Assembly (NCBI GenBank): GCA_024103425.1
Contig: JAGFIS010000013.1
Coordinates: forward strand, 35,794-99,793
From: Chitinophagaceae bacterium
GTDB taxonomy: Bacteria > Bacteroidota > Bacteroidia > Chitinophagales > Chitinophagaceae
DNA length: 64,000 nucleotides
Direction of reading: 5' to 3'
Translations under genes and position numbers: made by a program
Part shown: positions 54,343-62,549 of the stretch, piece by piece
How positions within the stretch are numbered: position 1 is the first letter of the stretch
How the letters are laid out: every line of letters starts with the position of its first letter
The notes under the pieces: generated by a model
The model's input: only the letters and a program-made list of their open reading frames with translations
What the model was told of the DNA's origin: nothing
The model's database searches: none

Positions 54343-55491
54343 CTAAAAATCTTTCACCTCATTGTATATACCATTTTTCAACTGAGGGTAAATCTTTTGA
54401 TAGAGTACCAACAAAATATCCTGTCTGTCAGGTAACGGAGTGTTGTTGTTAATCATTGTCCAGTCTTCGTCTGTCAGGGCTCTTCTGTCGCCTGTGTAGG
54501 TAGCGTAGCTCTGACTCCACTCTGTTTGTGAGTTATATCGCCGCAGAAAAATATTATCCCTTGTCTTAGCATCGGTTATTCTGCACTCTAACTCGCCATA
54601 GGCAGTGAAGTAACGCTGCGTGATTTTTAATTTTGCGGTTACTGTCTGATATACCGGTTTGCTGAGTGAGTCTTTGCTTATTTCAATTTGTTTACTGCGT
54701 TCGATAGTGCTGGTACGTGTGAGCGGGTAAGGTACATCCAGGCGGGTCCACATAATATCGACCAGCCAGTCTACATCTATCCGGGCCAGATGAGCTTCAC
54801 GATCCATATAGAATCTTGCAGGTGCATTCTTGTTAAAGTCTCCTCCGAGATCTCGCACAAGGCTGCGCTGCAGTAAATCGCTGTTGAAGCTATTGCCAAA
54901 GCGATTGGGTGTCATCTGTGCGTAAAACGAAGACTGATCGGTAACCGGATTGATGACTACGTTGAGGATGGACTGTTTCCAGGCGTAGTCCATTTGCTTC
55001 TTCACGTCTCTGAAACCGGGATAATACTGATTGACTTTAGTAAAGAGATAATATGCCTCTCTGAAGGATGCTTTATCGCCATACTGCATTTTATCGAGCG
55101 CGAGCTGGTAATAATCGGCAGCAGCATTTTGCTTTGCAACCTGTAATGCCGACTGATAGGATTCGGCAGCGATGAATTCCCGTGCTTTTGATTTATGGAT
55201 GACATCCGAAAGTCTGTTGAGGGTTTGATACGAACTGATGATCTTATCCCACTTGTCAGTACCGGTGAGGGTGCTATAGATATCGATATCAGTAAGTAAT
55301 TGTTTGGAGAGAGAAAGGTATAAGGTCTCAATTTGTTCCCGGAGTTCAGGTGTGTTGTTCTTGCTTTTATCCAGCTTCTTTAACAGCGAACTGAGATTAT
55401 TGAACTGCTGATCGCTCTTGATATGATATTTTGACATACCACAACCTGTGAGTATCATAGAGAATATGGCAAGGAGCAAATATTTTTTCAC
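54343..55491 (-). CDS. Lipoprotein of unknown function
   Basis: A 382-residue lipoprotein with lipobox LTGC (C17). The first half is helical, with TPR-like stretches (AAADYYQLALDKM, YLFTKVNQYYPGFRDVK). The second half is beta-rich (PVYQTVTAKLKITQRYFTAYGELECRI). No named family is recognised. It is convergent with the copper chaperone gene and need not be part of the copper module. Confidence 0.7.
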   Translation of the reverse strand: MKKYLLLAIFSMILTGCGMSKYHIKSDQQFNNLSSLLKKLDKSKNNTPELREQIETLYLSLSKQLLTDIDIYSTLTGTDKWDKIISSYQTLNRLSDVIHKSKAREFIAAESYQSALQVAKQNAAADYYQLALDKMQYGDKASFREAYYLFTKVNQYYPGFRDVKKQMDYAWKQSILNVVINPVTDQSSFYAQMTPNRFGNSFNSDLLQRSLVRDLGGDFNKNAPARFYMDREAHLARIDVDWLVDIMWTRLDVPYPLTRTSTIERSKQIEISKDSLSKPVYQTVTAKLKITQRYFTAYGELECRITDAKTRDNIFLRRYNSQTEWSQSYATYTGDRRALTDEDWTMINNNTPLPDRQDILLVLYQKIYPQLKNGIYNEVKDF

Positions 55492-55619
55492 ATCCCGGAA
55501 TTTGAGAATAAAAATAGAAAAAACATTATGAATATCGATAAAATGAGCCGTTAATATCTCCCGCGAAGCAGACTTGTTACTACCTTACAACAGAAGGTTA
55601 TACTTTTTTCTTTCAGGTG

Positions 55620-56717
55620 CTATTGGGCGGTATCCGGCAATTTCTCCAACAGCATTAAGTACTGCTCGTGCATGTGATGAGGAAATAATTTATCGAGAGT
55701 ATCAGGATATTTTTTGAAGTATTCCTCATCGGGCAGCAATACGACTGTCTGTCCGGTTCTTACATAGTTACTGCTATGGTAAAAGTCAGGTCGTGCATAC
55801 CCGTTCAGAAAGTCTTTAGTGAACTTCGTGGCCACCTTTCCAAGATACTTTTCGTATTTCCGCTGAGCTTTTTTAGTCGGTTTGTTCAGTTGGTTATACG
55901 CGTGCTTCAATACCAGGTTTTTAGGAAACTTCTGTTGTTTGATGGCCTTCTTTGCATTTTTAAACGGATTGGAGTAGTTGAAGTCGTTTAAAGTCTGAAT
56001 CGAAATCGGCACTTCGGGAACCCAGTCTGCAGCATTGACAACATTGAATCCCCAGCCTCCTTGTGTCTTTGCTTCGTATTCGTATGCGTAAAACAGGTTA
56101 CCCGGTTTGGGTGCTGCACTGCAATAAGTTTTGAAACGGATATCTGCCGGCAATTGGTTTGTCTCCTGTAAATTGTACAGATAAGATGTCAGAAGATAAG
56201 AAATAGCTCCACCCTGGCTGTGGCCGATGATAATGATGTCTTTCACTCCTTTGGCATATTGTTCTTTTATTGCAGAAACTATTTCTTTAGAGAGAAACCC
56301 TGTATTGATCAACCAGCCGGTGTGTACGGCAGCTTCCGGATGTTTAGCAAGATTGTATGAAAACACTTCGTCGTTATCCAATTTTAATGTTCCCTTCGCA
56401 GGCACCATGGCTGCATAAAAGTTGGCTAACCAGCTTTCCGGTTTTTCGGTTGTACCCCTGATGCTGATAGCAACTTTTCCGTTGCCGTCAGACCACAATT
56501 CCCAAAGGTTGTCTAACTCTATAGAACCAGACCGGTATGCCAGTTTATAGTGTTCAGGAAGAGGGTACTTGTTGTAATAGTCAGAATCAGATGCCCCTGT
56601 TTTGGCAGAAATAAGCATCATCTCTCTGTATTCATCTTTGTCAAATCCCGGTTTGAGATGTTGAGCGGACAATGAAAATGAAACGAACAGCAGGCATAGG
56701 GTCAATATCTTTTTCAT
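55620..56717 (-). CDS. Secreted class 3 lipase family protein
   Basis: A 365-residue exported hydrolase. The signal peptide MKKILTLCLLFVSFSLSAQ begins at ATG 56717. The nucleophile elbow GHSQGG is near 170. The oxyanion-side RGTTEKPESW and a later histidine fit the alpha/beta-hydrolase lipase_3 family. It would cleave lipids or esters in the envelope or medium. Start supported by a promoter at 56782-56789; an in-frame ATG eight codons upstream is less likely. Confidence 0.85.
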   Translation of the reverse strand: MKKILTLCLLFVSFSLSAQHLKPGFDKDEYREMMLISAKTGASDSDYYNKYPLPEHYKLAYRSGSIELDNLWELWSDGNGKVAISIRGTTEKPESWLANFYAAMVPAKGTLKLDNDEVFSYNLAKHPEAAVHTGWLINTGFLSKEIVSAIKEQYAKGVKDIIIIGHSQGGAISYLLTSYLYNLQETNQLPADIRFKTYCSAAPKPGNLFYAYEYEAKTQGGWGFNVVNAADWVPEVPISIQTLNDFNYSNPFKNAKKAIKQQKFPKNLVLKHAYNQLNKPTKKAQRKYEKYLGKVATKFTKDFLNGYARPDFYHSSNYVRTGQTVVLLPDEEYFKKYPDTLDKLFPHHMHEQYLMLLEKLPDTAQ

Positions 56718-56781
56718 AACTCTTACTAAAAACTTGTACAATAATTCTAAATATTTGTTTGACGAATTTTTAAAAACGGCG

Positions 56782-56789
56782 CAAAGTTA
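56782..56789 (-). promoter_or_regulatory. Promoter -7 box of the lipase gene
   Basis: TAACTTTG on the minus strand (plus CAAAGTTA), an exact TAnnTTTG match, about 65 bases before the lipase ATG. Confidence 0.6.
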
Positions 56790-56895
56790 GCTTTAACAAG
56801 GCTTCAGACGAACACTTTTACCTTTTCTTTGAGTTTTGAGGCGTTCTTTAACGAAAAATATATTATAAAGAATAGCGTTATTAGGGCAATCAATT

Positions 56896-56903
56896 TATCT
56901 TTG
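56896..56903 (+). promoter_or_regulatory. Promoter -7 box of the HYC_CC_PP gene
   Basis: TATCTTTG at 56896-56903 matches TAnnTTTG and lies 5 bases before the TTG start at 56909, so the transcript would begin at or just before the start codon. Confidence 0.6.
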
Positions 56904-56908
56904 TCAGG

Positions 56909-57295
56909 TTGAAAAAACTAGCCGCCATATTCTTTGCTACACTGTATTTTCTGGCTACCGCCGGAACAGTGATTGCCATGCACTATTGTATGGGCAACGA
57001 GTTAGGTGTTACACTTGGGTATGCAGAGTCGGAAATCTGCGATAACTGCCATATGGATAAAAACGTTGGCACCCAGTCCGGATGCTGCTCTGACGAAAAT
57101 CATTTCGTAAAACTTACAGTTGATCATCAGGTGCCCGATTATGTTTCAACACCCCAAATGCCTGTTGTATTTATTTCAACAGAAGTGGTATTGGGCATTT
57201 CTGATGCAACCTTAAATAAACCTGTTCGCATTACCGACAAGGTTGATCCTCCGGACATTCCGATTTACACGCGGAATTGCAATTACAGAATTTGA
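56909..57295 (+). CDS. HYC_CC_PP family protein (copper-associated)
   Basis: A 128-residue exported protein. It has a signal segment (1-22), the HYC motif (H25-Y26-C27), a CDNC pair (44-47), the CC pair (59-60) and a C-terminal DPPDIPIYTRNCNYRI strip. These give the HYC_CC_PP family name. The family is found with metal-efflux genes in Bacteroidota and likely handles copper in the periplasm, but this is by association. It begins with TTG 56909 next to its promoter. First gene of the Cus-type unit. Confidence 0.85.
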   Translation: MKKLAAIFFATLYFLATAGTVIAMHYCMGNELGVTLGYAESEICDNCHMDKNVGTQSGCCSDENHFVKLTVDHQVPDYVSTPQMPVVFISTEVVLGISDATLNKPVRITDKVDPPDIPIYTRNCNYRI

Positions 57296-57386
57296 TACTT
57301 TTTTCCTTTCCTGAGACAGGACAAGGCAAGGTGTATCCGGTAGGATAGCTGTCTGTCGTCTGTTCGGAGAAAGGATATATTTTTTT

Positions 57387-57402
57387 CGGACCGGCCGGTC
57401 CG
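57387..57402. repeat. Perfect 16-bp G/C palindrome in the leader of the DUF3347 gene
   Basis: CGGACCGGCCGGTCCG is a perfect palindrome, far more GC-rich than its surroundings and preceded by seven Ts. It lies 42 bases before the DUF3347 ATG, between the first two genes of the Cus unit. It could be a regulator site or a transcript hairpin; there is no T run after it on the plus strand. Confidence 0.6.
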
Positions 57403-57443
57403 TCCTGACTCCCTATTTCTAATTTTTAAAACTATCAATTAAA

Positions 57444-58061
57444 ATGAAAAAGCAAATCATCCTTTTAGGATCTCTGGTTCTGTTGTTAACAGCCTGTAAC
57501 AACCAAACAAACAACGAAACAACCGAAGCACCCGCTGTTGAAGAACACGCCGGCGATGATCATGCGTCGATGAGCGCAGAGGACGAAGCTAATATTGTAA
57601 AAGTTGCTGCGAAGTATTCTCAGACAAATGAGCAGGTTTCTTCATTAGTGAAAGGACTTGTAGCTGATTATCTCGAGATGAAAGATGCACTCGTGAAGAG
57701 TAATGAAGAAGGAGCTGTGAAATCGGCTGAAGCAATGTTTGACAAATTGAAGTCATTTGATAAGTCATACCTCAGCAGTGATGAGAAGACCGACTTTGAC
57801 CAGATTTTACCGGGACTCAGCAGCAATGCACAAACAATTGCACAGTCTAAATTGGCTGAACAACGCAAAAGCTTTTTAGTGCTGAGCGATAATATGCATA
57901 ATCTGGTAAAGACCTTCTCTACAGGTAAAGAATTGTATCAGCAGTTCTGCCCGATGTACGAAGGCGGTGCTTACTGGCTGAGCGATTCAAAGAAAGTTCT
58001 CAACCCCTACTATGGTGATAAGATGCTCACCTGTGGTACGGTGAAAGAAGCCATCAACTAA
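57444..58061 (+). CDS. DUF3347 domain lipoprotein
   Basis: A 205-residue lipoprotein: LTAC lipobox (C18), a Thr/Glu/His-rich linker, and a DUF3347 domain (about 55-205) with conserved CPMY, GAYWLS and NPYYGDKMLTCG. DUF3347 is often encoded next to or fused to CusB-type adaptors and is thought to bind metal; the conserved Cys and Met residues support that. It lies between HYC_CC_PP and the CusA-like gene. Confidence 0.9.
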   Translation: MKKQIILLGSLVLLLTACNNQTNNETTEAPAVEEHAGDDHASMSAEDEANIVKVAAKYSQTNEQVSSLVKGLVADYLEMKDALVKSNEEGAVKSAEAMFDKLKSFDKSYLSSDEKTDFDQILPGLSSNAQTIAQSKLAEQRKSFLVLSDNMHNLVKTFSTGKELYQQFCPMYEGGAYWLSDSKKVLNPYYGDKMLTCGTVKEAIN

Positions 58062-58071
58062 AAATTAATTT

Positions 58072-59346
58072 ATGATTCAAAGAGCTATATCCTGGTCTAT
58101 TCGCAACAGGTTTATCGTCGTCACATTTGCACTCGGACTCTTTGTGTGGGGTATTTTCAATATGCTCGACAATCCGGTTGACGCGATTCCCGACCTGAGC
58201 GAAAACCAGATTATTGTTTTCACTGAGTGGCCGGGGCGCAGTCCGCAAATCATCGAAGATCAGGTCACTTACCCGCTGGTATCCAACCTGCAGGGCGTCG
58301 CCAAGGTGAAGGACATCAGAGCCTCATCCATGTTTGGGATGAGTTTTCTGTATATCATTTTTGATGACAATACAGATGTCTATTGGGCACGTACCCGCGT
58401 GCTCGAGCGGCTCAATTATGCACAGAGGCTGTTGCCTGAAGGGGTTGTGCCGTCTCTGGGTCCGGATGGAACGGGAGTAGGCCATATTTTCTGGTACACA
58501 CTGGAGTCGAAGAATATGGATCTCGGTGAACAAAGGGCTTTGCAAGACTGGTATGTGAAACTTGCCTTGCAGACAGTACCCGGCGTAGCCGAAGTATCCA
58601 GTTTCGGAGGATTTGAAAAGCAGTATCAACTGGTAATCGATCCTGTGAAGCTGCAGTATTACAACATCTCGCTGACGGATGTGGTGGATAAAGTGAAAGC
58701 CAATAATAACGATGTGGGCGGAAGGAAGTTTGAGATGAGTGATATGGCTTATATCGTGCGCGGACTGGGATATATCAAGAATAAGGAAGACATAGAAAAG
58801 ATCGCCGTTGCTAACGTAAATGGAACACCTATTCGTGTAAGTGATATCGCCACAGTGCAAATGGGTGGAGATATCCGAACGGGAATTTTTGACGATAACG
58901 GAAACGGAGAAGTTGTAGGAGGCATCGTCGTAATGCGCTATGGAGAGAATGCCGATAAAGTGATTGCCGATGTGAAGGAGAAACTGGAGTCGGTTGAGAA
59001 AGGATTGCCTCCCGGGGTCTCGTTCAAAATTGCCTACGACAGGAGCGAACTGATTGATGCCGCAGTGGATAACATCAAATGGAAACTGATTGAAGAGATG
59101 ATTATCGTGGCGTTGATAGTTATCATCTTCCTGTTTCACTGGCGAAGTGCTATCAGTATCATCATCCAGATTCCTGTAACGATTGCCATCAGCTTTATTC
59201 TGCTGAACCTTTTTGGCGTGTCTTCCAATATCATGTCGCTGACGGGTATTGCTCTTGCCATTAGTGTGATCGTCGATAACGGAATCATCATGAGTGAGAA
59301 CAGCTACCGCTATTTATCTGAATATCAAAACTCCGGTAAATCCTGA
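58072..59346 (+). CDS. CusA-like pump, N-terminal fragment
   Basis: A 424-residue frame: N-terminal helix (SWSIRNRFIVVTFALGLFVWG), the periplasmic porter subdomain with WPGRSPQIIEDQVTYPL, and helices 2-4. It includes the proton-relay aspartate region AISVIVDNGIIMSENSYRY. The frame then runs into TGA at 59344-59346. In an intact pump this part would continue with the next frame. Start ATG 58072 is 10 bases after the DUF3347 stop. Confidence 0.85.
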   Translation: MIQRAISWSIRNRFIVVTFALGLFVWGIFNMLDNPVDAIPDLSENQIIVFTEWPGRSPQIIEDQVTYPLVSNLQGVAKVKDIRASSMFGMSFLYIIFDDNTDVYWARTRVLERLNYAQRLLPEGVVPSLGPDGTGVGHIFWYTLESKNMDLGEQRALQDWYVKLALQTVPGVAEVSSFGGFEKQYQLVIDPVKLQYYNISLTDVVDKVKANNNDVGGRKFEMSDMAYIVRGLGYIKNKEDIEKIAVANVNGTPIRVSDIATVQMGGDIRTGIFDDNGNGEVVGGIVVMRYGENADKVIADVKEKLESVEKGLPPGVSFKIAYDRSELIDAAVDNIKWKLIEEMIIVALIVIIFLFHWRSAISIIIQIPVTIAISFILLNLFGVSSNIMSLTGIALAISVIVDNGIIMSENSYRYLSEYQNSGKS

Positions 59347-61285
59347 TGCTATGAAATGGTTTAAAAAGAAAGAGAAAAGATCGTACAAGCCGATTCCGAA
59401 AGAGGTCAGGCTGGAGCTGATAGGCAGAGCCTGTAAGCAGGTATCGCGCGGAGTGTTCTTCTCGACAGTGATTATCATTACTTCCTTCTTGCCTGTTTTT
59501 TTGCTAACAGGTCAGGAAGGCAAACTGTTTCACCCGCTGGCTTACACGAAAACCTTTATCCTGCTGGTAGATGCCATTCTGGTTATTCTGCTGGCCCCCG
59601 CTTTAATATCCTTCTTCCTTAAAGGGAGATTTGTCCCTGAAAATAAGAACCCGCTGAACCGGTTCCTTGAAAAACTATACACCCCAATTATTAAGAAATG
59701 TATCAAATACCGCAAGACGACGATTGCGGTAAATATCATTGCCCTGGCCATTAGTGCGCCACTGCTCTTTAGCCTGGGTCGTGAATTTATGCCACCGTTG
59801 GATGAAGGCTCACTGCTCTTTATGCCGACGACAATGCCGGATGTGAGCAACACCGAGATCAAAAGAATCCTTCAGGTGCAGGACAAGATCATTGCTTCTG
59901 TTCCTGAGGTTAAGAATGTGCTCGGTAAGGCCGGCCGTGCCAATACGGCTACGGATAACAGTCCGATCAGTATGATCGAAACCATCATACTGTTGAAACC
60001 GCAAAAGGAATGGAGAAAGGGCGTTACCAAAGAAGACATCGTTGCCGAATTGGATGCCAAATTGCAGATTCCCGGTGTGGTGAACAGCTGGACGCAGCCG
60101 ATTATTAATCGTATCAACATGTTGAGCACCGGTATCCGTACTGATGTCGGGCTGAAAGTATTCGGTCAGAACCTCGATACCATTTATTCCCTCTCGCAGG
60201 CTTTCAGAGGTGAATTGGCAAAGGTAGATGGTGTGAAAGACCTGTATGTAGAACCTATCACCGGTGGAAAGTACATCGATATTGAAATCAAGAGGGATGA
60301 AATCAGCCGTTACGGACTTTCGATAGATGATGTCAACAGAGTGGTAGAGGTGGCCCTGGGTGGGGCACCCATTACGACCACTGTGGAAGGCAGGCGGAGG
60401 TTCTCCGTCAATGCCAGGTTTGGGCAGGACTTCCGCAGCAGTATTACAGATTTGAAAAACCTGCAGGTGCGTACACCACAATTCGGTCCGATACCGTTGC
60501 AGACGGTAGCTGATGTTAAGATTTCTGAAGGGCCGTCGATGATCAGTTCAGAGAATGCCATGCTCAGGGGAACGGTACTGTTCAATGTGCGCGGCAGGGA
60601 TCTCGGAAGTACGGTGAAGGATGCAAAAGAAGTGCTGGAATCATTCGTGCAGAAACTTCCGCAAGGGTATTATGTGGAATGGAGTGGTGAATATGAGAAT
60701 CTGATTCGAAGTGAACGGACCTTGTTACTCATTCTGCCGGTAGTATTAATCATCATCTTCATCTCGATGTACTTCGCCTTTCACAGTATCCGCGAAGCAT
60801 TCCTGAGTTTAATCAGTCTCCCGTTCGCGTTGATCGGAGGTGCGTTGATGGTATATTTCTGGGGAGTGAATCTGTCGGTAGCTGTTGCCGTTGGTTTCAT
60901 CGCCCTGTTTGGTATCGCGGTAGAGACGGGTATTGTGATGGTGATTTATCTGAATGATGCGATGCAGCAACTGATTGCTTTGAAGGGTAACTCTCGTGAG
61001 ACGATTACGAAAAAGGATCTGGAAGATTATGTAATTGCCGGTGCGGCCAAGCGGTTGCGTCCGAAAATCATGACGGTAACTGTTGCGCTATTTGCATTGT
61101 TTCCCATTTTATGGAGTACCGGTGTTGGCAGTGATGTGATGATCCCCATCATTCTGCCGATGGTGGGAGGAGTGCTCACTTCAGCAACGCACATCCTGCT
61201 TGTAACGCCGTTGATCTTCCTGATGGCAAAAGAATACGAATTAAGAAAATACGGAAAAATCGAAGTGTATGAAACCAATCATTAA
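59294..61285 (+). CDS. CusA-like pump, C-terminal fragment
   Basis: Open from 59294 to 61285. It contains the cytoplasmic loop (MKWFKKKEKRSYKPIPKEVRLELIGRACK), helices 5-12 and the second porter half with the PPLDEGSLLFMPTTMPDVS strip, PTITG-like strands and the C-terminal TMTVALFALFPILWSTG helix pair. It has no start of its own that makes sense; the first residues merely overlap the upstream frame. Real translation would need the frameshift corrected or, less likely, recoding. Confidence 0.8.
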   Translation: MRTATAIYLNIKTPVNPDAMKWFKKKEKRSYKPIPKEVRLELIGRACKQVSRGVFFSTVIIITSFLPVFLLTGQEGKLFHPLAYTKTFILLVDAILVILLAPALISFFLKGRFVPENKNPLNRFLEKLYTPIIKKCIKYRKTTIAVNIIALAISAPLLFSLGREFMPPLDEGSLLFMPTTMPDVSNTEIKRILQVQDKIIASVPEVKNVLGKAGRANTATDNSPISMIETIILLKPQKEWRKGVTKEDIVAELDAKLQIPGVVNSWTQPIINRINMLSTGIRTDVGLKVFGQNLDTIYSLSQAFRGELAKVDGVKDLYVEPITGGKYIDIEIKRDEISRYGLSIDDVNRVVEVALGGAPITTTVEGRRRFSVNARFGQDFRSSITDLKNLQVRTPQFGPIPLQTVADVKISEGPSMISSENAMLRGTVLFNVRGRDLGSTVKDAKEVLESFVQKLPQGYYVEWSGEYENLIRSERTLLLILPVVLIIIFISMYFAFHSIREAFLSLISLPFALIGGALMVYFWGVNLSVAVAVGFIALFGIAVETGIVMVIYLNDAMQQLIALKGNSRETITKKDLEDYVIAGAAKRLRPKIMTVTVALFALFPILWSTGVGSDVMIPIILPMVGGVLTSATHILLVTPLIFLMAKEYELRKYGKIEVYETNH

Positions 61286-62549
61286 TTCACTGAGTTTAAT
61301 GGGCAGAAGTATTTTGCTCTTCTTCCTGTTGACGGGAGCGATAGACTCAATGTCGCAGCCTGTTCTCTCTATGAAAGAAATCAGGGAGCACATTGTGCAA
61401 AATCACCCTGCATTTAAGGCGGTTGATGCTTCGATTCAGGCGCTTGATGCAGAGGCCGATGGCGCTTTCTCGTGGATGGCTCCCGAGGTCGGCGCAGGAT
61501 TTTTCCAGGCACCATATAATGTATCAAAGTGGAGCTCCTCTAATGGCATGACCGGCATGGGGATGTTCATGGTCAGCGCCGAGCAGATGTTTCCCAACAA
61601 GAAAGCACAACAGGCGGAGTATGATTATTTAAAGTCCAGGGGAAGTGTGGAATTGGAAAAGAAGCAGAGGGTACTAAATGATATGATGACACGTGTAAGG
61701 GATGCTTATTATGCACTGATGCTTTCTGAGAAGAAGCTGAATTTGATTGAGCAGAATAAAAAGCTGCTGAACTTCATGATTCAAAGTGCTGAAATCCGCT
61801 ATAAAAACGACCTTGGAAATATTAATTCCTATTACAAGCTCTCAGCTGCATTAGGCAGGTTGTCGATTGACAGTCAGTTGATCAGAGTAGATGAAATGAA
61901 GCAGAAAGCTTTGATAAGGTCGCTGATGCTGGGAGATGAAAGCAGAGACTTTTCTGTGGACACTTCTATTCATTGGTTTGATTTTTCTTCCGTTATGAGC
62001 GATACTTCTATCCTCCTCCAAAACGCGACTTACAAAGGTATTCAGCAACAGATTCAGGTTAACAAACTCATGATACAATCGGAGCAGATGGCACTGAAGC
62101 CTCAGTTCGGAATACGCTTCGAGCACATGGCAGGATTCGGAAGGCAGCCGCAGATGTTCTCGCTCATGGGCATGGTGAAGCTGCCGATGGCTAAGTGGTC
62201 TTCTAAAATGAATGAAGCAAAAGCCCGGAGTCTTGAATTAGAGAATGAAAGTTTGTTAGCTGAGCAAAGGGCCTTCCTGGCAGATGCCAACACCAACATC
62301 CGCACGAAGTGGGTAGAATGGAAAGGGGTCCGGCAGGAAATGGAACTATATAATGAGAAAATCGTGCCCGCACTTGAAAAGAACTTCCGGGTAAACCTGT
62401 TAGGATTTGAGCAAAACAAAGCAGAGATACTGGAACTTCTGGATGCGTGGCAGGAACTGATCAATGCTCAGAACGAACAGTTGAACCTTCTGCAAAGTGC
62501 GTTGCAGATACAATCTGAATTGATGAACTTATTTCAAATAACCGAGTGA
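61269..62549 (+). CDS. TolC family outer-membrane efflux protein (CusC-like)
   Basis: A 426-residue protein with a signal (about 1-30) and the long coiled TolC helices. The repeated halves open VLSMKEIREHIVQNHPAFKAVDASI and continue with the RVRDAYYALMLSEKKLNLIEQN helix. It forms the outer-membrane duct of the tripartite RND pump. Its ATG at 61269 overlaps the pump's last codons and its stop overlaps the next start (TGATG), showing tight coupling. Confidence 0.9.
   Translation: MKPIINSLSLMGRSILLFFLLTGAIDSMSQPVLSMKEIREHIVQNHPAFKAVDASIQALDAEADGAFSWMAPEVGAGFFQAPYNVSKWSSSNGMTGMGMFMVSAEQMFPNKKAQQAEYDYLKSRGSVELEKKQRVLNDMMTRVRDAYYALMLSEKKLNLIEQNKKLLNFMIQSAEIRYKNDLGNINSYYKLSAALGRLSIDSQLIRVDEMKQKALIRSLMLGDESRDFSVDTSIHWFDFSSVMSDTSILLQNATYKGIQQQIQVNKLMIQSEQMALKPQFGIRFEHMAGFGRQPQMFSLMGMVKLPMAKWSSKMNEAKARSLELENESLLAEQRAFLADANTNIRTKWVEWKGVRQEMELYNEKIVPALEKNFRVNLLGFEQNKAEILELLDAWQELINAQNEQLNLLQSALQIQSELMNLFQITE

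Larger units (their letters stand above)
58072..61285 (+). pseudogene. cusA: CusA-like RND efflux pump gene interrupted by a frameshift
   Basis: The gene reads as two frames that together give one RND heavy-metal pump of about 1070 residues. The first frame (58072-59346) covers helices 1-4 and the first periplasmic part; the second (59294-61285) covers the rest. Dropping one A from the CAAAAC run at 59326-59331 rejoins them smoothly (SEYQ, then TPVNPDAMKWF). Either the base is a sequencing or assembly error in a short homopolymer, or the pump is inactivated. Neighbours (DUF3347, TolC-like, CusB-like with CPMH-type motifs) indicate copper/silver export. The two pieces are listed separately. 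Confidence 0.8.

Noticed and set aside
59326..59346. Programmed frameshift in the CusA gene
   Set aside because: CAAAAC is not a known slippery site and no stimulatory structure is visible; a sequencing error or mutation is simpler.
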